Below, in pieces: positions 12,297-25,785 of a stretch of 64,000 bases of DNA; positions within the stretch are counted from its first letter, which is position 1; each line of letters starts with the position of its first letter. Origin of the DNA: Chytridium lagenaria (Eukaryota > Chytridiomycota > Chytridiomycetes > Chytridiales > Chytridiaceae). A model generated the notes under the pieces. That model saw only the letters and a program-made list of their open reading frames with translations. It ran no database searches and was not told where the DNA came from. Location of the stretch: assembly GCA_025449115.1 (NCBI GenBank), contig JAHLKC010000062.1, positions 1 through 64,000 on the forward strand, given 5' to 3'. Both the position numbers and the translations under genes were made by a program.

Positions 12297-12310
12297 AAGA
12301 GTTTTTTTTT

Positions 12311-12322
12311 CCCTAACCCTAA
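12311..12322. repeat. Two telomere repeats between U1 and U2
   Basis: CCCTAACCCTAA followed by GCGTAACAAAG, the 3' end of U2. Confidence 0.9.
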
Positions 12323-12701
12323 GCGTAACAAAGAATATATTGTCCCTGACCCGTCAAACGTGATGTAAGACTAAGGTGGGCTCTCGATAACAAAAATACA
12401 GGCGTTAAGAACATATATCAGCACTCCGACATGGTGTAAAAGCGCGATAACGCGTAAAAAGAGACATAAAACGCGTAAAACGACATAAAGACGCGTACCA
12501 AACATTAAGAAGAAGAAAGCATAAAGAGAAAGAAAGAGAAAGAACCGACGCGGCAACCACACCGTAAGTAAAACATGAAACAAGAATAAAGGTAAGACGA
12601 AGCTAGAAAGGAAGCAAGAATATAAGCATAAACTCAGGAAAGAAAAGAGAAAATAGGAAAGGTAAGAAAGGAAAGAGAAAGAAACAAGAGAAAATAAAGC
12701 C

Positions 12702-15700
12702 TCAGAGAGGCTCTTCAGGAGCCAGCACCCAGTGTTCCTCCAGCGCCTCCCTCGTAAGTCGTCGTGTTCTTGCCGAAATTGCTGCTGCCGTACCTCTGGC
12801 CTCGTCGAGAATGTGCTGGAGTTCTTGCTCGCGCGTATTCACCGAAGAGTCCCAAAAAGGCCGTTGTCCGAAGCAACACCACCTGATACGCTCAATGGCC
12901 TCCACACACATGCGAATTTCAACGCGAGTGCTATGGTGGCGATCAACGTTGGGTGGAAAGCGGATGCAGGATAACAGCGAATCGATGATGGTAGATCCTG
13001 GGGCGCGTTGGATTGATGGTGGAAGATGTGGGAAGGCTACGGCGAGAAGAACGTTGGCTCCAGTACATGCGACGGTGTGTTCGCGGTTACCAGGGGTGTC
13101 GTCGTCACAGTTGAGGCACGGTTGATGGTGAGGAACCCTGCCCAGCATCCAGCACACCAAAGCTCTGAATTGATGACGGTGCAGGGTGGAGCCAGAAGCA
13201 ATAAGCCGGTGACGACGATCTCTGGCAAGCACGGGAAAAACTTGAGCTGTGCGAGGTCCAGCATGGCGGAGGTGCAGAAGCGCTTGGGTGTGTGCATTGT
13301 CGAAGAAGATAGGAGGGAGGCGTGGGGAGGAACTTGCTGAACGACCGGCAGCTGGAGTAATAATAGTAAGACGTAAAAGGTTAAAAACAAGATTTTGAAG
13401 ATAAGGAAGAACAGAGGGCCATAAGGGGTTGCGGTGACGGTATGTTGGAGATGAAGTGCAGCGAACTAAAGAGGAGGGTAATATGTGTTGAAGGGAATGC
13501 CGATAAATCCTCGCGGCTAAATTGCCAGAGTCGTTATTTTGATGGATACGAAAGAAGAAGGAGGCGTTTAGGGTATGGTTGCGCGTCGATAGGGGAACAA
13601 TGTTGCACAATAAGTGAAGGGAAGCAATACTGGTGGATCGAGCTACAGAGAAAATGGAACGAAGTGCGAGGTTTTGAGTGTTTTGAAGGGGAAGAATTTC
13701 AGCAGAAGAAAGAGGACGGAGTGCTAAGCCATACTCTACAAGGGGTCTAATAAACATTTTATAAAGAAGGAGGGAAAGGGAAGGGCGCCATCCCCACGCG
13801 TTCATACCCTTACTGCGAAAAAAATTGAATAAGCAAAGTGGCTTTTTTAACGCGCTTCTCCATAGAAGCCGCAATATCAACCCCCGTCGGCGTCATCACC
13901 ATCCCAAGAAACACCGCCGAATTCACTGGTGCAATCACGATCCCCCCCATCGTCACCGGATTATTCCCCGTCACCACCAGAGCAGATTTTGTCGGTGCAT
14001 ACTCAATCCCAACCTCTCGACCCCAATCATAACACGCCGCCGCAAGTCGTTGGACCCCGTCCAAAGTTGTCGACATGATTGTTGTATCGTCCGCTAAAAA
14101 GAGAGAGGTTAATACGGCAACCTCCACACAATATGGTAGGTACATTAGGGAGAGAGCGTAAACGGGAAGAAAGTGGGTTAATGAACAACAAGAATAATGA
14201 TGGTGCTAATCGGGTCCCTTGGAGCAAACCCCGACGTACAGGAATGGGAGGAGACTTGGAACCAAGGACAAGAAGGTAAGCGAGATTATAATCAAACAAA
14301 CAACGGAGAAGAGGGACAACGGAGGTGAGAGTCTCAGTATCAAACGCGTCGCCAGCCCAGGGAACACGTGGAAGAGCAGGTAAGTGGTTAAATTGAGACC
14401 AGAGAAGACGCCGGTCCACCGTGTCATAGGCCGCCTTGATATCTAGGTACATGGTCTTGATGCCGGGGTTGTGTTGGATGATCTCGTGGAGGTTGAAAAC
14501 TTGGTCGAGGCATGAGCGTTGAGCACGAAAGCCTCCTTGGGCCACATCAAGGTAAGGTAGTATGCGACGGTCCAACACAGGTCTGAGTATGGCTTCAAAT
14601 AATTTACGGATCACCGATATAAGCGAAATAGGTCGGTAATTGACGATATCCCTGTTACTCCCCTTATTTTTGAAGACTAATGCCACGTTCGCAACCAACC
14701 ACGAGGATGGAACGCAGTTGTAGACTACGACAAGAATAAAAAGATCTTTGAGAGGGCCCCGGACCTCTGGGATGGCTCTCGAGAGCATCTCTCCAAAGAT
14801 TTGATCCTCCCCAGCCGCTTTACCGGCCGGGGTCTCGCGTAAAACCGTTTCCAGAATGTCGTCGGTGATCCAAGTGGGGCGTTTAGTACCTGACGAGGGA
14901 TTTTGGGATCCGTGGCGGTAAGAAAAGCGTCGTCTGGTAAGGCCGTGCCGGTTGGGAGAGCGCCAAATGTAGATTGAAAATGAGCGGCGTAGGTGTCCAA
15001 ACGGGAGGAGTCGAGAGCACAGTGAGATCGCTGTTGTCTGGCAAGTTGACACGAGATAACTTTTGCGGCGACTTGAGGGTGTGAAAGCATGGCGTCAGAT
15101 TGATTGCGGATACCCGAGTTTTGTGTAGACGGACAGCAGCACGATATAAGCGGTTGGCCTCTGTGCGGTAGCGCCATCGAAGTGGTTTCAAGTCTGGTTG
15201 GGCGTGTACAAAGGTATTGTGTGCTTCTTGCGCCAAATGGCGTAGTGCCGTAAGGTGGGGTGTGTCAAAGCCGGAGTGTGGGAGATCCCCTTTAAACTTG
15301 AACCGACCGACAGAGGCCTCCGCTGCTCCAATTAACCAGTGTACGACGGTATCTGATGCTGCATCGACTGCCCTTTGTCGAACTTCCCATGGTACCAGAG
15401 TATGCGCGTTTCTCATCACCTCGGCATCTTCGCGTAAACCCGTCATTGAGAGAATGACAGCGTCCCGGTTATGGCGTAGCTTGTCGTTAAAGAGAACACG
15501 GCCCTCCTCCACCAGTTTGTGAACGTTAATTCTTGAGAACGCCGGCTTCCAGAAGTCAGTAGGTAGGGGATCTCAAGAGTTAAGAGCGAATGATCACTTC
15601 CCATCGTTATGTCCTCATGAATGATTAATTCAGGCGCCAGTAAAGTGCCGCCGTATTGAGAAAGACGAAATCCGTGATACCATTGCCATTACGTGCATGT

Positions 15701-16304
15701 GTCGTCCATTTCCCCTGTGAAGGCTCCAACCGCGTCCACTCTGCTGAGTCCATCCAAGCATTCATCCACTGGCGCTAACACCATCCCTGTAGTGCCAGTA
15801 TCTCCGTGAGCAACCCCATCCTCGCATTAAAATCCCCACCACCACAATAGGTGATGTGGGGCATTGTAACTAATCCTTCTCTAAAAGCATCAAACCTTCC
15901 AACATTGCCTCGCGTTCACGACATTCCCTCCCATCGGTGGTAAATACCCACAATGATCACGAGAACCCCAACTTTAACTGCCATCCACTTCCTCCAGTAT
16001 CCACCCTAACACTTCTGTCCGAGGTTCTCTTTCACCAGGAGCGGCAAGAAGAACTCCCCATTGGCCCTTTCGGCCTGTTGCGGCTCCATCAACGTGTCGA
16101 GGACGAGGAGGAGCGGTGCCATTAATAACCACACGTCGAAGAGGTATGCCGTCGGTAGGGACAACCATGTTTCAGCTACCGCGATGAGGTCGATATCTAA
16201 GGAAAGACAAGTGTCAGTAAGAAGATCTGCTTTGCCACTTAATCCTTGAGCGTTCCAGAATCCTAGTCGTAAAATATGTTGATCGTTGTCTCAGGCATGA
16301 TCAT
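12702..16304 (-). CDS. U2 ORF2: endonuclease-reverse transcriptase
   Basis: The endonuclease region (16304-15520) is recognisable but chopped into short frames. The reverse transcriptase is open over 15052-14027 with NYRPISLISVIRKLFE, YLDIKAAYDTVDRR, and LLQGTRLAPSLFLLF. The active-site box (LFLADDTTI) lies in the next piece (14145-13810). The C-terminal 392 codons (13880-12702) include the thumb-like region, the knuckle CLNCDDDTPGNREHTVAC and the conserved end HWVLAPEEPL. The spacing of the domains matches U1, so this is the best-preserved copy from the thumb region onward. Confidence 0.85.
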
Positions 16305-18272
16305 GGGTGTGAGTTGTCGGTGTCGACCATTGGAGCCCTCATTTCTTCGTCTTCACTATCCAAATGTTGAAAGCGGTTGGTCGAGGTCGGTAGGGATCCC
16401 TTATCGGTTTCAATGATTCTCTTCTTGAGGATGCGGCGAGGTTCAGCATATGGTCGTTCGCGTTCGTCATTGTCATTCATTGTACCAAAAACCCTTGCGG
16501 CATCACGTTGGGCGCGTTCATCGGCAAAGACCTTGGCCTGTGCACGAATCTCATCGGCAAGTCCCGCATCGACGCCAGCCAAACAAGCTAATTTAACTTG
16601 GTGCCCTCCACGTGCGTATAGACCTCCCAGTCGTTTGATACAGTTATGCCGTCCCTCTTTCACACGTTCTTCTTTAGATTTGCTGCTGGAAACTACGAGG
16701 TCGGGGACTTCAAGAGGATCAAACCCAGGAAGAAAGACGCCTTTGGCGGTTAATCGTTCTTGAATAAATTCAGCTTTGGAGGAGTCGCAAAGGAGATGTA
16801 CAACTGATTTGCCGATAAAGGACATGTCGAGGACACCCGAGGTAATACCAATGGCAAGTAGAGCGTTGCGGATAATGGTATACCGGAGAGGACCCGGTTC
16901 AGCATATCCGCGCATGTAGATGTTGGTGATTCCAGGGACGGTGCTTTTGGGGTAGGTACTACGGAAAACCATACGTGCAGCGTGTTCAGGGGTGGCATCC
17001 CCACGGGCGATTTGGCGGGCGGCGGCAGCAAAACTCATAGGTCCAACAGTGCGGCGAGGGGCATTAACATCAAAGTGCTCAGAAAATATCTTGTGGGGAG
17101 GTCGGCGAGGATTTTGGATTGCTGGGGAATGGTTGGAGAGACCGGCATCCTTCATGGCGGTCAAGAGTTCTGCTACGACGGTTTTGGTGAGGTCTGCCTT
17201 AAATGCGGCCAACTTGGTGGTGGAGAGAGCTTCCAAAACTTCGCCATCTTCAGTATCCATGCCATCAGCGAGGGAGCAGAGGAGGAAGGGTGATCAGGTA
17301 AGGCGGTGTTGACGTGAGAGGTTTGGCGAGTAAGTCGGTTGATTTCTTCATCCTTAGCATCCAGTCTTTTCTGTAGGCGGGCGTTATCATCTCGGAGTCC
17401 CTTGATTTCATCCAGGAGGCTATCAAGGCGAGTATTCATGCGAGAGATGTGTTCGAGGAGAGCGTCTGGGTTGGTTGATTGGGAGGGCATCGTCGGGGGG
17501 ATGGTTTCTTAGAGGATGAGGACATGTTGTTGTTTGTGTCTTTTTGTGTCTGACTTGTCAGGTAATTTCTTGATTGATAGGAAAAAGAGGAAAAACGGTT
17601 GACGGGGGGGGGGAGGTGATGCTTGGTTCGGTGGGGATGGGGATGGATCGATGTTGGTAGAGTAGGTCCGGGAAAGGAGGAAGGGCTGGTGTGGGAGTGG
17701 ATCGTATGGGATATGGGTGTAGGAGTGAGCGGGGAGGAGGTGATGTTAGATGTGCAGGGTGGGATTATCGATGGAAGGGGGGTGAAGTGGGAGAGGATAG
17801 AGGATGAATTAGGCGTGTTGATAGGGACAGGGAGAGGAGGTGACTGGGTCTTGGGTTGGCGGATGGTGGCGGCAGCGGAACGAGAGATGGTTTCGAGGTG
17901 TTGATGGGCGTTGGTAAGTTGTTGGCCAATATCAAGGTAGTCTGAGTCGGTTTGTTTGTTGAGGATGGCGGTGAGTCTTCCAGAGTGTCCACAGGGTTTG
18001 CGGGATGTGCCGTCACAACGGATTGATAGACGGCGGGTGCCAGTAGATGCGTGGGATCCGGATGGACCTTTATTCGTCCAATGTACTCCTTGCTGGTGGC
18101 AGATGGGGCAAATCAAGCGAGACTTATCTAAGCTCTTCCAGCTTTCTTTCTCAAGAAGCTGGAGACGTTGAGCTGCGCTTGGAGGAGGTTTAGGTGCGGT
18201 GTCAGATGGTTGGATGGGGGCGATGGGTGTTTGGGTCTTCGACGATGGTTTGGTTTTCTGATCTTTTGGCAC
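16301..18272 (-). CDS. U2 ORF1: zinc-finger, coiled-coil and RNA-binding-like protein
   Basis: The first 278 codons are open and hold ICPICHQQGVHWTNKGPSG with the second pair CDGTSRKPCG. The open frame begins with GTG; the upstream codons run into a TAG within the telomere repeat, and no ATG occurs before MSSSSKK (near 17525). A coiled coil follows (MNTRLDSLLDEIKGLRD, LQKRLDAKDEEINRL). The 319-codon distal part (17260-16301) has MVFRSTYPKSTVPG, SFIGKSVVHLL and NCIKRLGGLYARGGHQ. The ORF1 stop and ORF2 start overlap as ATGA. Function by family: binding of element RNA and delivery to the target. Confidence 0.8.
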
Positions 18273-18303
18273 TTTGGATGATTTTTGTGCAAAAGAGTTT
18301 TTT

Positions 18304-18315
18304 CCCTAACCCTAA
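18304..18315. repeat. Two telomere repeats between U2 and U3
   Basis: CCCTAACCCTAA followed by GCGTAACAATG, the 3' end of U3. Confidence 0.9.
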
Positions 18316-21300
18316 GCGTAACAATGAATGTATTGTCCCTGACCCGTCAAACTTACGTAAGACTAAGGTGGGCTCTCAAAACACAGTACAGGCGTTAAAA
18401 GACCAAAGTGCGACATTCCAAGAAAAAATAAAAGACGCGTAAAACGCGTAAAAAGAACCAAAAACACGTATGAAATCAAGGAAACACGTAGAACAGCAGG
18501 TAAGTCGCGTAAAAACACATAAAGAACCGGCGCCGTAACCACACAGGACTTTAAACAAGGAAAAAGGTAAGACAAACAAGGAAAGGAAGGATAGTATAGA
18601 AAAGATATCATAAGATGGAGAAAATGCTGAATAGAGGAAGAAAAGAGGAAAGGAAAAAACAAGAAAAGTAAGAAAAGAAAGCCTCACAGAGGCTCTTCAG
18701 GAGCCAGTACCCAGTGTTCCTCTAGCGCCTCCCTCGTAAGCCGCCGTGTTCTTGCCGAGATCGCCGCCGCGGTACCCCGTGCCTCATCCAGAATATTGAA
18801 AAGTTCTTGTTCCCGAGTATTGACGGAAGAGTCCCAAAAGGGTCTTTGGCCAAAGCAGCACCACCGAATCCGCTCAATCGCCTCCACACATAAGCGAATC
18901 TCAACGCGGGATGGGTGGTGACGATCAGCATTTGGAAGGAAGCGCAGGCGGGACAATAAAGAGTCGATGATGGTGGAACCGGGTGCGTTGGGAAGGGATG
19001 GTGGGAGGTGTGGGAGGGCAGCGATTAAGATGGCATTCGCGCCAGTGCACTCCGTCGTGTGTACACGGCTTCCCAGGGTGTCGTCATCGCAATTAAGACA
19101 TGGTTGGTGAAAGGCGACTCTGCCTAAGGCCCAGCAGACAAGGGCTCTAAATTGGTGGCGGTGAAGCAGAGAGCCTGATGCGAGAAGGCGGTGACGGCGA
19201 CACCTGGGTAGCACCGGGAAGACCTGTGAGGTACGTGGTCCCTCGGCGAGGACGTGGTTAAGGATTGTCGGTGTGCGGCATCGAAAAAGACCGGAGGGAG
19301 GCGTGAGAGGGTCCTCTGGGCGACCGGCGACTGGTTGGGAACAATAAGACGGAGAAGGTTAAAAACAATGTTTTGAAGGTAAGGAGTGACAGAGGGCCAT
19401 AAAGGATTATGAAAACGATAATTAAGAGATGTTGAGCGGTGAGTAAGAGAAGTTGGATGGGGTGTTGGCGGGAGTGCCGATAAAGACGAGCTGCAAGGTT
19501 GCTAGAGTCGTTACATTGATGAAGACGGAAAAAGAAGGAAGCGTTGAGGTGTGGTTACGTGAAGATATGGGAACAACATTACAAAGAAGATGGAGGGAGG
19601 CAGAACTAGTAGAACGAGAGACTGAAAAAATAGAACGGAGAGCGAGGGTTTGGGTATTTTGGAGAGGGAGTAGTTCAGTGCGAGATAAAGGTCGAAGAGC
19701 TAAACCATATTCAAAAAGGGGCGAATAAACATCTTATAAAGAAAAAGAGAGAGAAGGTCTCCATCCCCAACTATTCATCCCTTTACTTCGGAAAAAATTG
19801 ATAAGAACCCCTGCCTTTCGAACCCGTTTCTCAAGTGAAGCCGAAATATCTACCCCAGCCGTACCCATCACCACCCCCAAAAAGCCGGCTGAGCGTGTAG
19901 GTCTTACAGTATCCCTCCCATCGTTACGGTGTCGTTTCCTGTGATCACTAGTGCCGACTTGGATGGTGCGTATTCAATGCCGACTTCACGTCCCCAGTCA
20001 AAACACTCCTGTGCGAGGCGTTGAAGTCCTTGTACCGTAGTCGAAAAGATGGTGGTGTCGTAGCTAGAAGAAGAGAGTTAAGACGGCGACCGCCGCAGGT
20101 AATTGAGGGACATGTTGTAAAGAGAGAAGACGGGAAGGAAGAGGGTTAATGAAAATAGAAATAAAGAGGGGCTAGACGTGTTCCCTGGAGAAGTCCACGC
20201 CGTACAGGAATGGGAGGGATTTTCGGTTAAGAACAAGGAGGGAGGCAACATTATGGTCAAACAAACAACGAAGGAGAGGGACGACAGAAGTTGAAGTTTC
20301 AATAGTGAATGCATCCCCTGCCCATGGGACTGCAGGGTGAGCCGGGAGATTTGAAAAACGGGACCAAAGCAGTCTCCTGTCCACGGTATCGTAGGCCGCC
20401 TTAATGTCGAGGTACATAGTCTTCAATCCTGGGTGATGTTGGAGTATCTCGTGAAGGTTGAAGATTTGGTCCAGGCAAGAACGGTGGGCTCGAAAGCCTC
20501 CTTGGGCGATGTCTAGGTAAGGCAGGATACGTTTATCCATGACAGGGCGAAGAATAGCCTCAAACAGCTTCCGAACCACCGAGATTAGCGATATAGGTCT
20601 GTAGTTGACGACTTCTCTATTACTTCCCTTGTTCTTAAAGACTAACGCTACGTTCGCAACCAACCACGAGGATGGAACGCAGTTATATATAACGACCAAA
20701 TTGAAAAGTGTTTGGAGAGGCCCTTGTACTTCAGGGATAGCTCGTGAGAGCATTTCCCCAAAGATTTGGTCATCACCAGCAGCTTTACCAGATGGCGTTT
20801 CTCGTAGAACTTTGGTCATAGTTGCCTCATTGATCCAGGTCGGGTAGGGGAGAACTAGGCGCGGGTTCCGAGGGTCGGTGGATTGTAGAAAAGGTTCATC
20901 AGGGGCCATGGTGCCTGTCGGTAAGGCTCCAAAAGTGTTACCGAAATGTGCCGCATATTCCTCAAGCTTCTCGGGGTCAAGAGCACAGTGTGAGCGCTGG
21001 TGTCGTGTAAGTTGACATGACAGGACCTTGGCTGCGACTTGAGGTTTAGCGAGTATGGCATCAGATCCGTGTCGATATAGTCGCGTCTTGTGTAAACGTG
21101 CTGCTGCCCGATATATGCGGTTAGCCTCAACCCGATACCTCCATCGTAAGGGTTTAAGGTGGGGAGGAGACCCCAAGAAGGATTGGTGAGCCGTGACAGC
21201 CAGTTGACGTAAGGCGGCCAGGTGTGGTGTATCAAATCCCGTGTGTGGGGTACCGCCGCGAAACTTAAAGCGTCCAACAAGTCTTGTGCCGCCTCTATGA

Positions 21301-21874
21301 TCCAGGTTATTACGGCGTCAGAGGCCTCGTTTATCTCTGATTGCCTTTCCTCCCATCCCATTAAGCTATTCGTCACCCTACGACCCGCAGCCCGTACTTC
21401 CAGTAAACCCAATTTCGTCATGACGTCCTGTCTACCCTCCTTCAACCGTTCACGGAACCGTACACATCCTTCTCCTTCAAGTTTGCTGATGTTGATGCGG
21501 GAGAATGGGGGTTTCCAGAATGTAGTCGGTAATGGGATGTCGATTGTGAGTAGAGAGTGATCGCTCCCCATCGTCATGTCCTCGTGCACCACAAGATCGG
21601 GTGCTAATGGGAGTGCCGGCCGTGTTCAAGAAGACGAAATCCGTTATGCCGTTGCCATTCCTCGCGTGAGTGGTCCATTTACCCTTAGAGGGCTCAAGCC
21701 TTGTCCAGCCAGGATCATGGATCCAGTTATGCATCCATGTTTTCCTTTGATTATCCCCAACCGTATTAGAATCCCCGTAAGTACTCCCATCCTTGCATTA
21801 AAGTCACCGACTACAACCATTGGGGATGCCGGGTACTGTTGTTCAATACCGTCTCGAAACGCGTTAAAACCTTC

Positions 21875-22812
21875 TGTGAGATTATTGGATAACCTCACCG
21901 AGAGGCATGAATGCGTCGCTTATATAGACGTCGTGCCATTATCCTTATTTCCTTATTCCCGTTCCATTCTTTTCCCTCTCGGGGGTTTTCATAGTTTTTC
22001 CCCATAGATACGAGAGAGATTTTTATAGAAGGAAGGGCGGTCGACGTGGTATGCCAACTTATGACATGCTACCACGTTGGTCGAGATGCCTGTTGTTGTT
22101 ATTTGATTCCCCTTTATGTATTGTTTTATTATTTGTAGAAAGTTGAATAGATTTACGTACACCTCTTCAGTCCTGGATTAAGCCCTCTGCACATTCAGGC
22201 CAGCCCCTGGTGGGCTGTGCTATCATCTTTCCCATTTATATTCACTATCGTGTGTTGAGTTGTACTAGCGGGTGCTCTGGTTAGCACGCCGCCGAGGGAG
22301 ACTGCGATCCGAACCAAGACATTGTCTAAGAAGGTATGAGCCATGGGAATACGCCTCAAGGGCATGATTCCTTCGAAGGTTTGGTCAGTATAACTACCTC
22401 TGTTCTATTCTCGATGGCTATGACAGGCTATCTAGTTGCCTGTGAGTGGGAGAGCGGCATGAGCAGGGCCCTAGGTAGATGAGATTGAGATAGAACATGT
22501 TAAAACGGCTTATTGCGGCGAATATGAGGCCTGGTACACTCCTTGGAGCGGGATGGAATCCCTTCTCGTAGACCCCTTTCCCCTAGTCACTTTAGATCTA
22601 GTCTCTAGGCATTTCCCTTCCTTTTTTCCCTTTATTATTAACGATTAGAACGAAAACCACAGCAACTTAAACCCCGCTGTCACTAAAGGCAGAATAGGGC
22701 TTGACTCTTGATCTAGGAGTACTTCCTAGACTCTAGTCTCGTCACCTATTATGTGGTTCTCTACCTCTGTATGCCGGGGCTTAGCAGAGGGGGCCATAGA
22801 GAGAACTTCACA
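21875..22812. repeat. Left LTR (938 bp)
   Basis: Starts TGTGAGATTATTGG and ends GAACTTCACA. Directly after it comes GATGGGGCCCAACC, in which TGGGGCCC could be a primer-binding site for a tRNA ending GGGCCCCA. This is a weak suggestion. Confidence 0.88.
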
Positions 22813-25785
22813 GATGGGGCCCAACCTTAACATGGTGGTTTTTATTTCTTTTCGATCTCTTTCATTTTATTAATAACTTTTTATATTTTTACATCATCAT
22901 GTTGCCACGGTTCCCCTCTTTCGAACGACATAATGATCGTCGAATTCGCGCGCACGGTCGCGGCGAGATCGCAAGTCGGGTCTGGGGTCCTCCAACCATT
23001 CCCCCCGCACCTGCATCAACCTGTCAAATTTGCGCCATTTGTGCCACTGACAATTTTGGCACAGGTAAGAGGATGTTTTGAAGTTAGTACATCATCCCTA
23101 CACCCATGGATCTGAAAACCTCGAAGCCCCTGGTGGGCCTAGGTGTGAATAAGGTTCATTTTATGACTCTGTGTAATGCAGGGCTGACTAGAGGTCTGTA
23201 ATGGACCTCTGACCACCTTTACAGAAACTTTCGAGTTTTTGTTTTTCAGAGATCTGTGGCGTCAAGCCACGGAAACTCTTTCAGAAGTTTTAAAAGCTTC
23301 TTGAAAACCCTTTTGAAGGGTATTTTATTATTATTTAAGCTAGAATCGAAACTTTATTCGACTTTTATCTTTCGATTATTTATATTTTTTCAATTTTGTC
23401 GATGAGTTCTGGCTCAACGACGTTGAAAATTAAGATCCTGGTAGATCTATGATCCATCCATCAATGGTAAAAGTTCGTTCGCGCTAGTAATTTTTTAGAC
23501 GATTATATCTACAAAACTGTGTTCTTAATTGCAAATGAACATAGACTTTTTCCCAGCAAATATCTATTGTTACACAAAATTCTTACTTAATGTTAGACCC
23601 CAGGGTCCAACCTGAGGACCTGTATTCCTGTGATCTCAGTCGGGACTCCTCCCGACGGTGGGAGCTTAGATATTCCGAGGTACTTTGGTATGATGTAATG
23701 ATATATCTTTTCAAAATCGTTTTAGAAGTCGTTTTCGACTTTATATGAAGCCTATCAATTTCAAGTATTTTCGAATTAAGATTTCGACGTCAATTCGAAA
23801 CTTTCCCTAATAAACTTCTACAAATAATTCAAAACTAGGAAACTACCTAGAATTCTTTAAAGTTTTTTTAACTTGGATAAGATTTGACGACAAAAACCAT
23901 GTTTTTTGAAATTACAATTTTGTCGTCTAATAAACTTGAAATTTGCACCGTTGGTGCGTAATTGAACAGCGATCATTTTTATATAGGTCGCGTCATCTTG
24001 CGACGCACCGTTCCAGACTTATAACGTTTTGAAAAACGTCGGCATTGGACTTGAGCATTTTTGCTTGATAAATTTGTTAATTTCTTAACAATACAAATGT
24101 TTCGGGTCACCACATCCAATTAGTTGTTGCTAATATAATAACACGGTTATACCTGCCGATAATTATGTATGCAATCTGTCTTACTTATGCGCAGAGCAAC
24201 CCCTTGCTCAATGTTTAAACGGGGTCACTTTTGTGACTTTGAATATAACAAAGCAAATCATAGCCTCATGGTATATGGCTTAAGGAAGGTGCCACTGTTG
24301 CCTTCTTTCATAATATGCACTAGCTAATGGTAGAATATAAAGCTTCTTATTAAAACTTTGACGATCATATAAACTTGATATTATCTTTTGTCACGGAAAT
24401 GATAGCGCATCTGCATTTTTATTATAAATATGCTTTGATTATGGAGCTCAACTTGAACCGGGGCCGTTTAACAGAAGAATGATTCCGTTGGTTAAGGAAA
24501 CTGATTCCTCTAATGACTTTATTGTACTTACATTGCTGGTCAGTGTTGGTCAATGTTGCAATTATGGTTGACGATTAACAGCATATCAACAAAGCTTTAT
24601 GTCATGTATCTTACAATGCGTGCACGTCAATATATTTGGCTTCGCCATTTATCATTTTGTTGGAGACGCTTTGCGCGTACTTCCTCACCCTCCCACCCTT
24701 ATGTGGATATGTGTGTTCTACTTTAAAGAGTGGGTGAACTATTGGAGAGTCATATTCTCGTTTGAGAATCTGAGTCAACTTATCGTTATCTGCGGACTAT
24801 GCGTATAAACATAGTGATTATGTTTCTTGTTAATGACGCCGTGATATTGGTTGTTATAACATTTGAATGTCTTACAAGATAGCAGAAGTGACCATAAACA
24901 AACTTTGACTACCAACGTCGATGCTTAACGCGCAATGAGCAGAGATGTGGAGTAGAATAGGTCTGAATATGTATACACGTCAGTTAAACTTCGTGAAGTA
25001 GTTTAAAGATGATTTATTAAAACAAATTCGTTCAAGTTTGAGAGTTTTCTTTCAAACGTAAAGTGCATTACGTTAAAATAGGATCTTAGGAGTGAGCCTA
25101 TTTTGTTGTACTAAGTATAGTTGTTATATTTCAAGCAGGTTTTGATACTTTGTTGTGTTGAAATGATAATTCGTGACTTATCATGATAAGTACGTGAATT
25201 ATCGCGTTATATAGTTTGTTTACTTACTTGATTAATGTAACAGTTGCTATAAGTAGCTCTGTTAATACAATAGTCCTGATACAGACTCAAGAAGAAGTTG
25301 CTGTGCTGTAACTTTAGCCCATACCACAACACTTGGTTGTTAGAACGCGAGATTCCAACTGCTGTAGTTAGAGATTATTGGCATGCACTGCCAAGACAAA
25401 TGTTAAAGAATTCTTTAAACGATTAGCCCATGTTGATAAGCACGGCATACCTAAACGCGAGAAAGTAGAAACTCGCTTTATGACGCAAGTGATAATGCTG
25501 GCTTCCTTTCTAGCATACGTCAGAAGAAGTCATAGTTCCAGACCCAGAGGTAGAACTTGACAATAGAGTTAATGTGCATGATGCCATTGACCATAATAGG
25601 GACTCACGAGATGTGAATCCAATAGAACTTGTCTCTCCACGTGAAGACATGGAAACAGCTAAGGATGATGATGTACCCTTAGCATTAGAAGACTTTGTGT
25701 TCACTACACTATACTAGTCTATATAAGAATATATATATTTATATCGTAAAACTCACGAGGGACCTTGTTCTCAAGTGTGGGTGCA
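22813..25785. other. LTR element interior, no coding capacity
   Basis: AT-rich sequence with many short inverted segments such as CTTTTGAAGGG near 23310, and no gene of recognisable type. The stretch GAAAACCCTTTTGAA near 23300 recurs near 38816 outside this element. Confidence 0.7.

Larger units (their letters stand above)
6293..12310 (-). mobile_element. LINE unit U1, full length, subfamily A
   Basis: A 6.0-kb non-LTR retrotransposon bounded on both sides by CCCTAACCCTAA. Read on the minus strand it starts with an A-run and CTCTTTTGCAC, encodes ORF1 and then ORF2, and ends in a purine-poor 3' UTR closing with ATTGTTACGC directly against TTAGGG. It shares with U3 the N-terminal signature NQFHQLE, the 3' UTR segment CTTACGTAAG and the C-terminal signature VSFHQPCLNC/VAFHQPCLNC. 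This marks subfamily A, as opposed to U2 and U4. Confidence 0.92.
12323..18303 (-). mobile_element. LINE unit U2, full length, subfamily B
   Basis: A 5.98-kb unit with the same organisation as U1, bounded by telomere repeats on both sides. Subfamily B markers shared with U4 are the ORF1 start region RLQLLEKESWK, the 3' UTR segment GTCTTACATCACG, and very similar C-terminal ORF2 sequence (clearly closer to U4 than to U1 or U3). The reading frames here are the longest of all units; the last 392 codons of ORF2 are open. Confidence 0.92.

Noticed and set aside
22301..22340. tRNA-like GGTTCGGATCGC on the minus strand of the left LTR
   Set aside because: Does not satisfy the box B consensus and has no cloverleaf pairing; probably chance.
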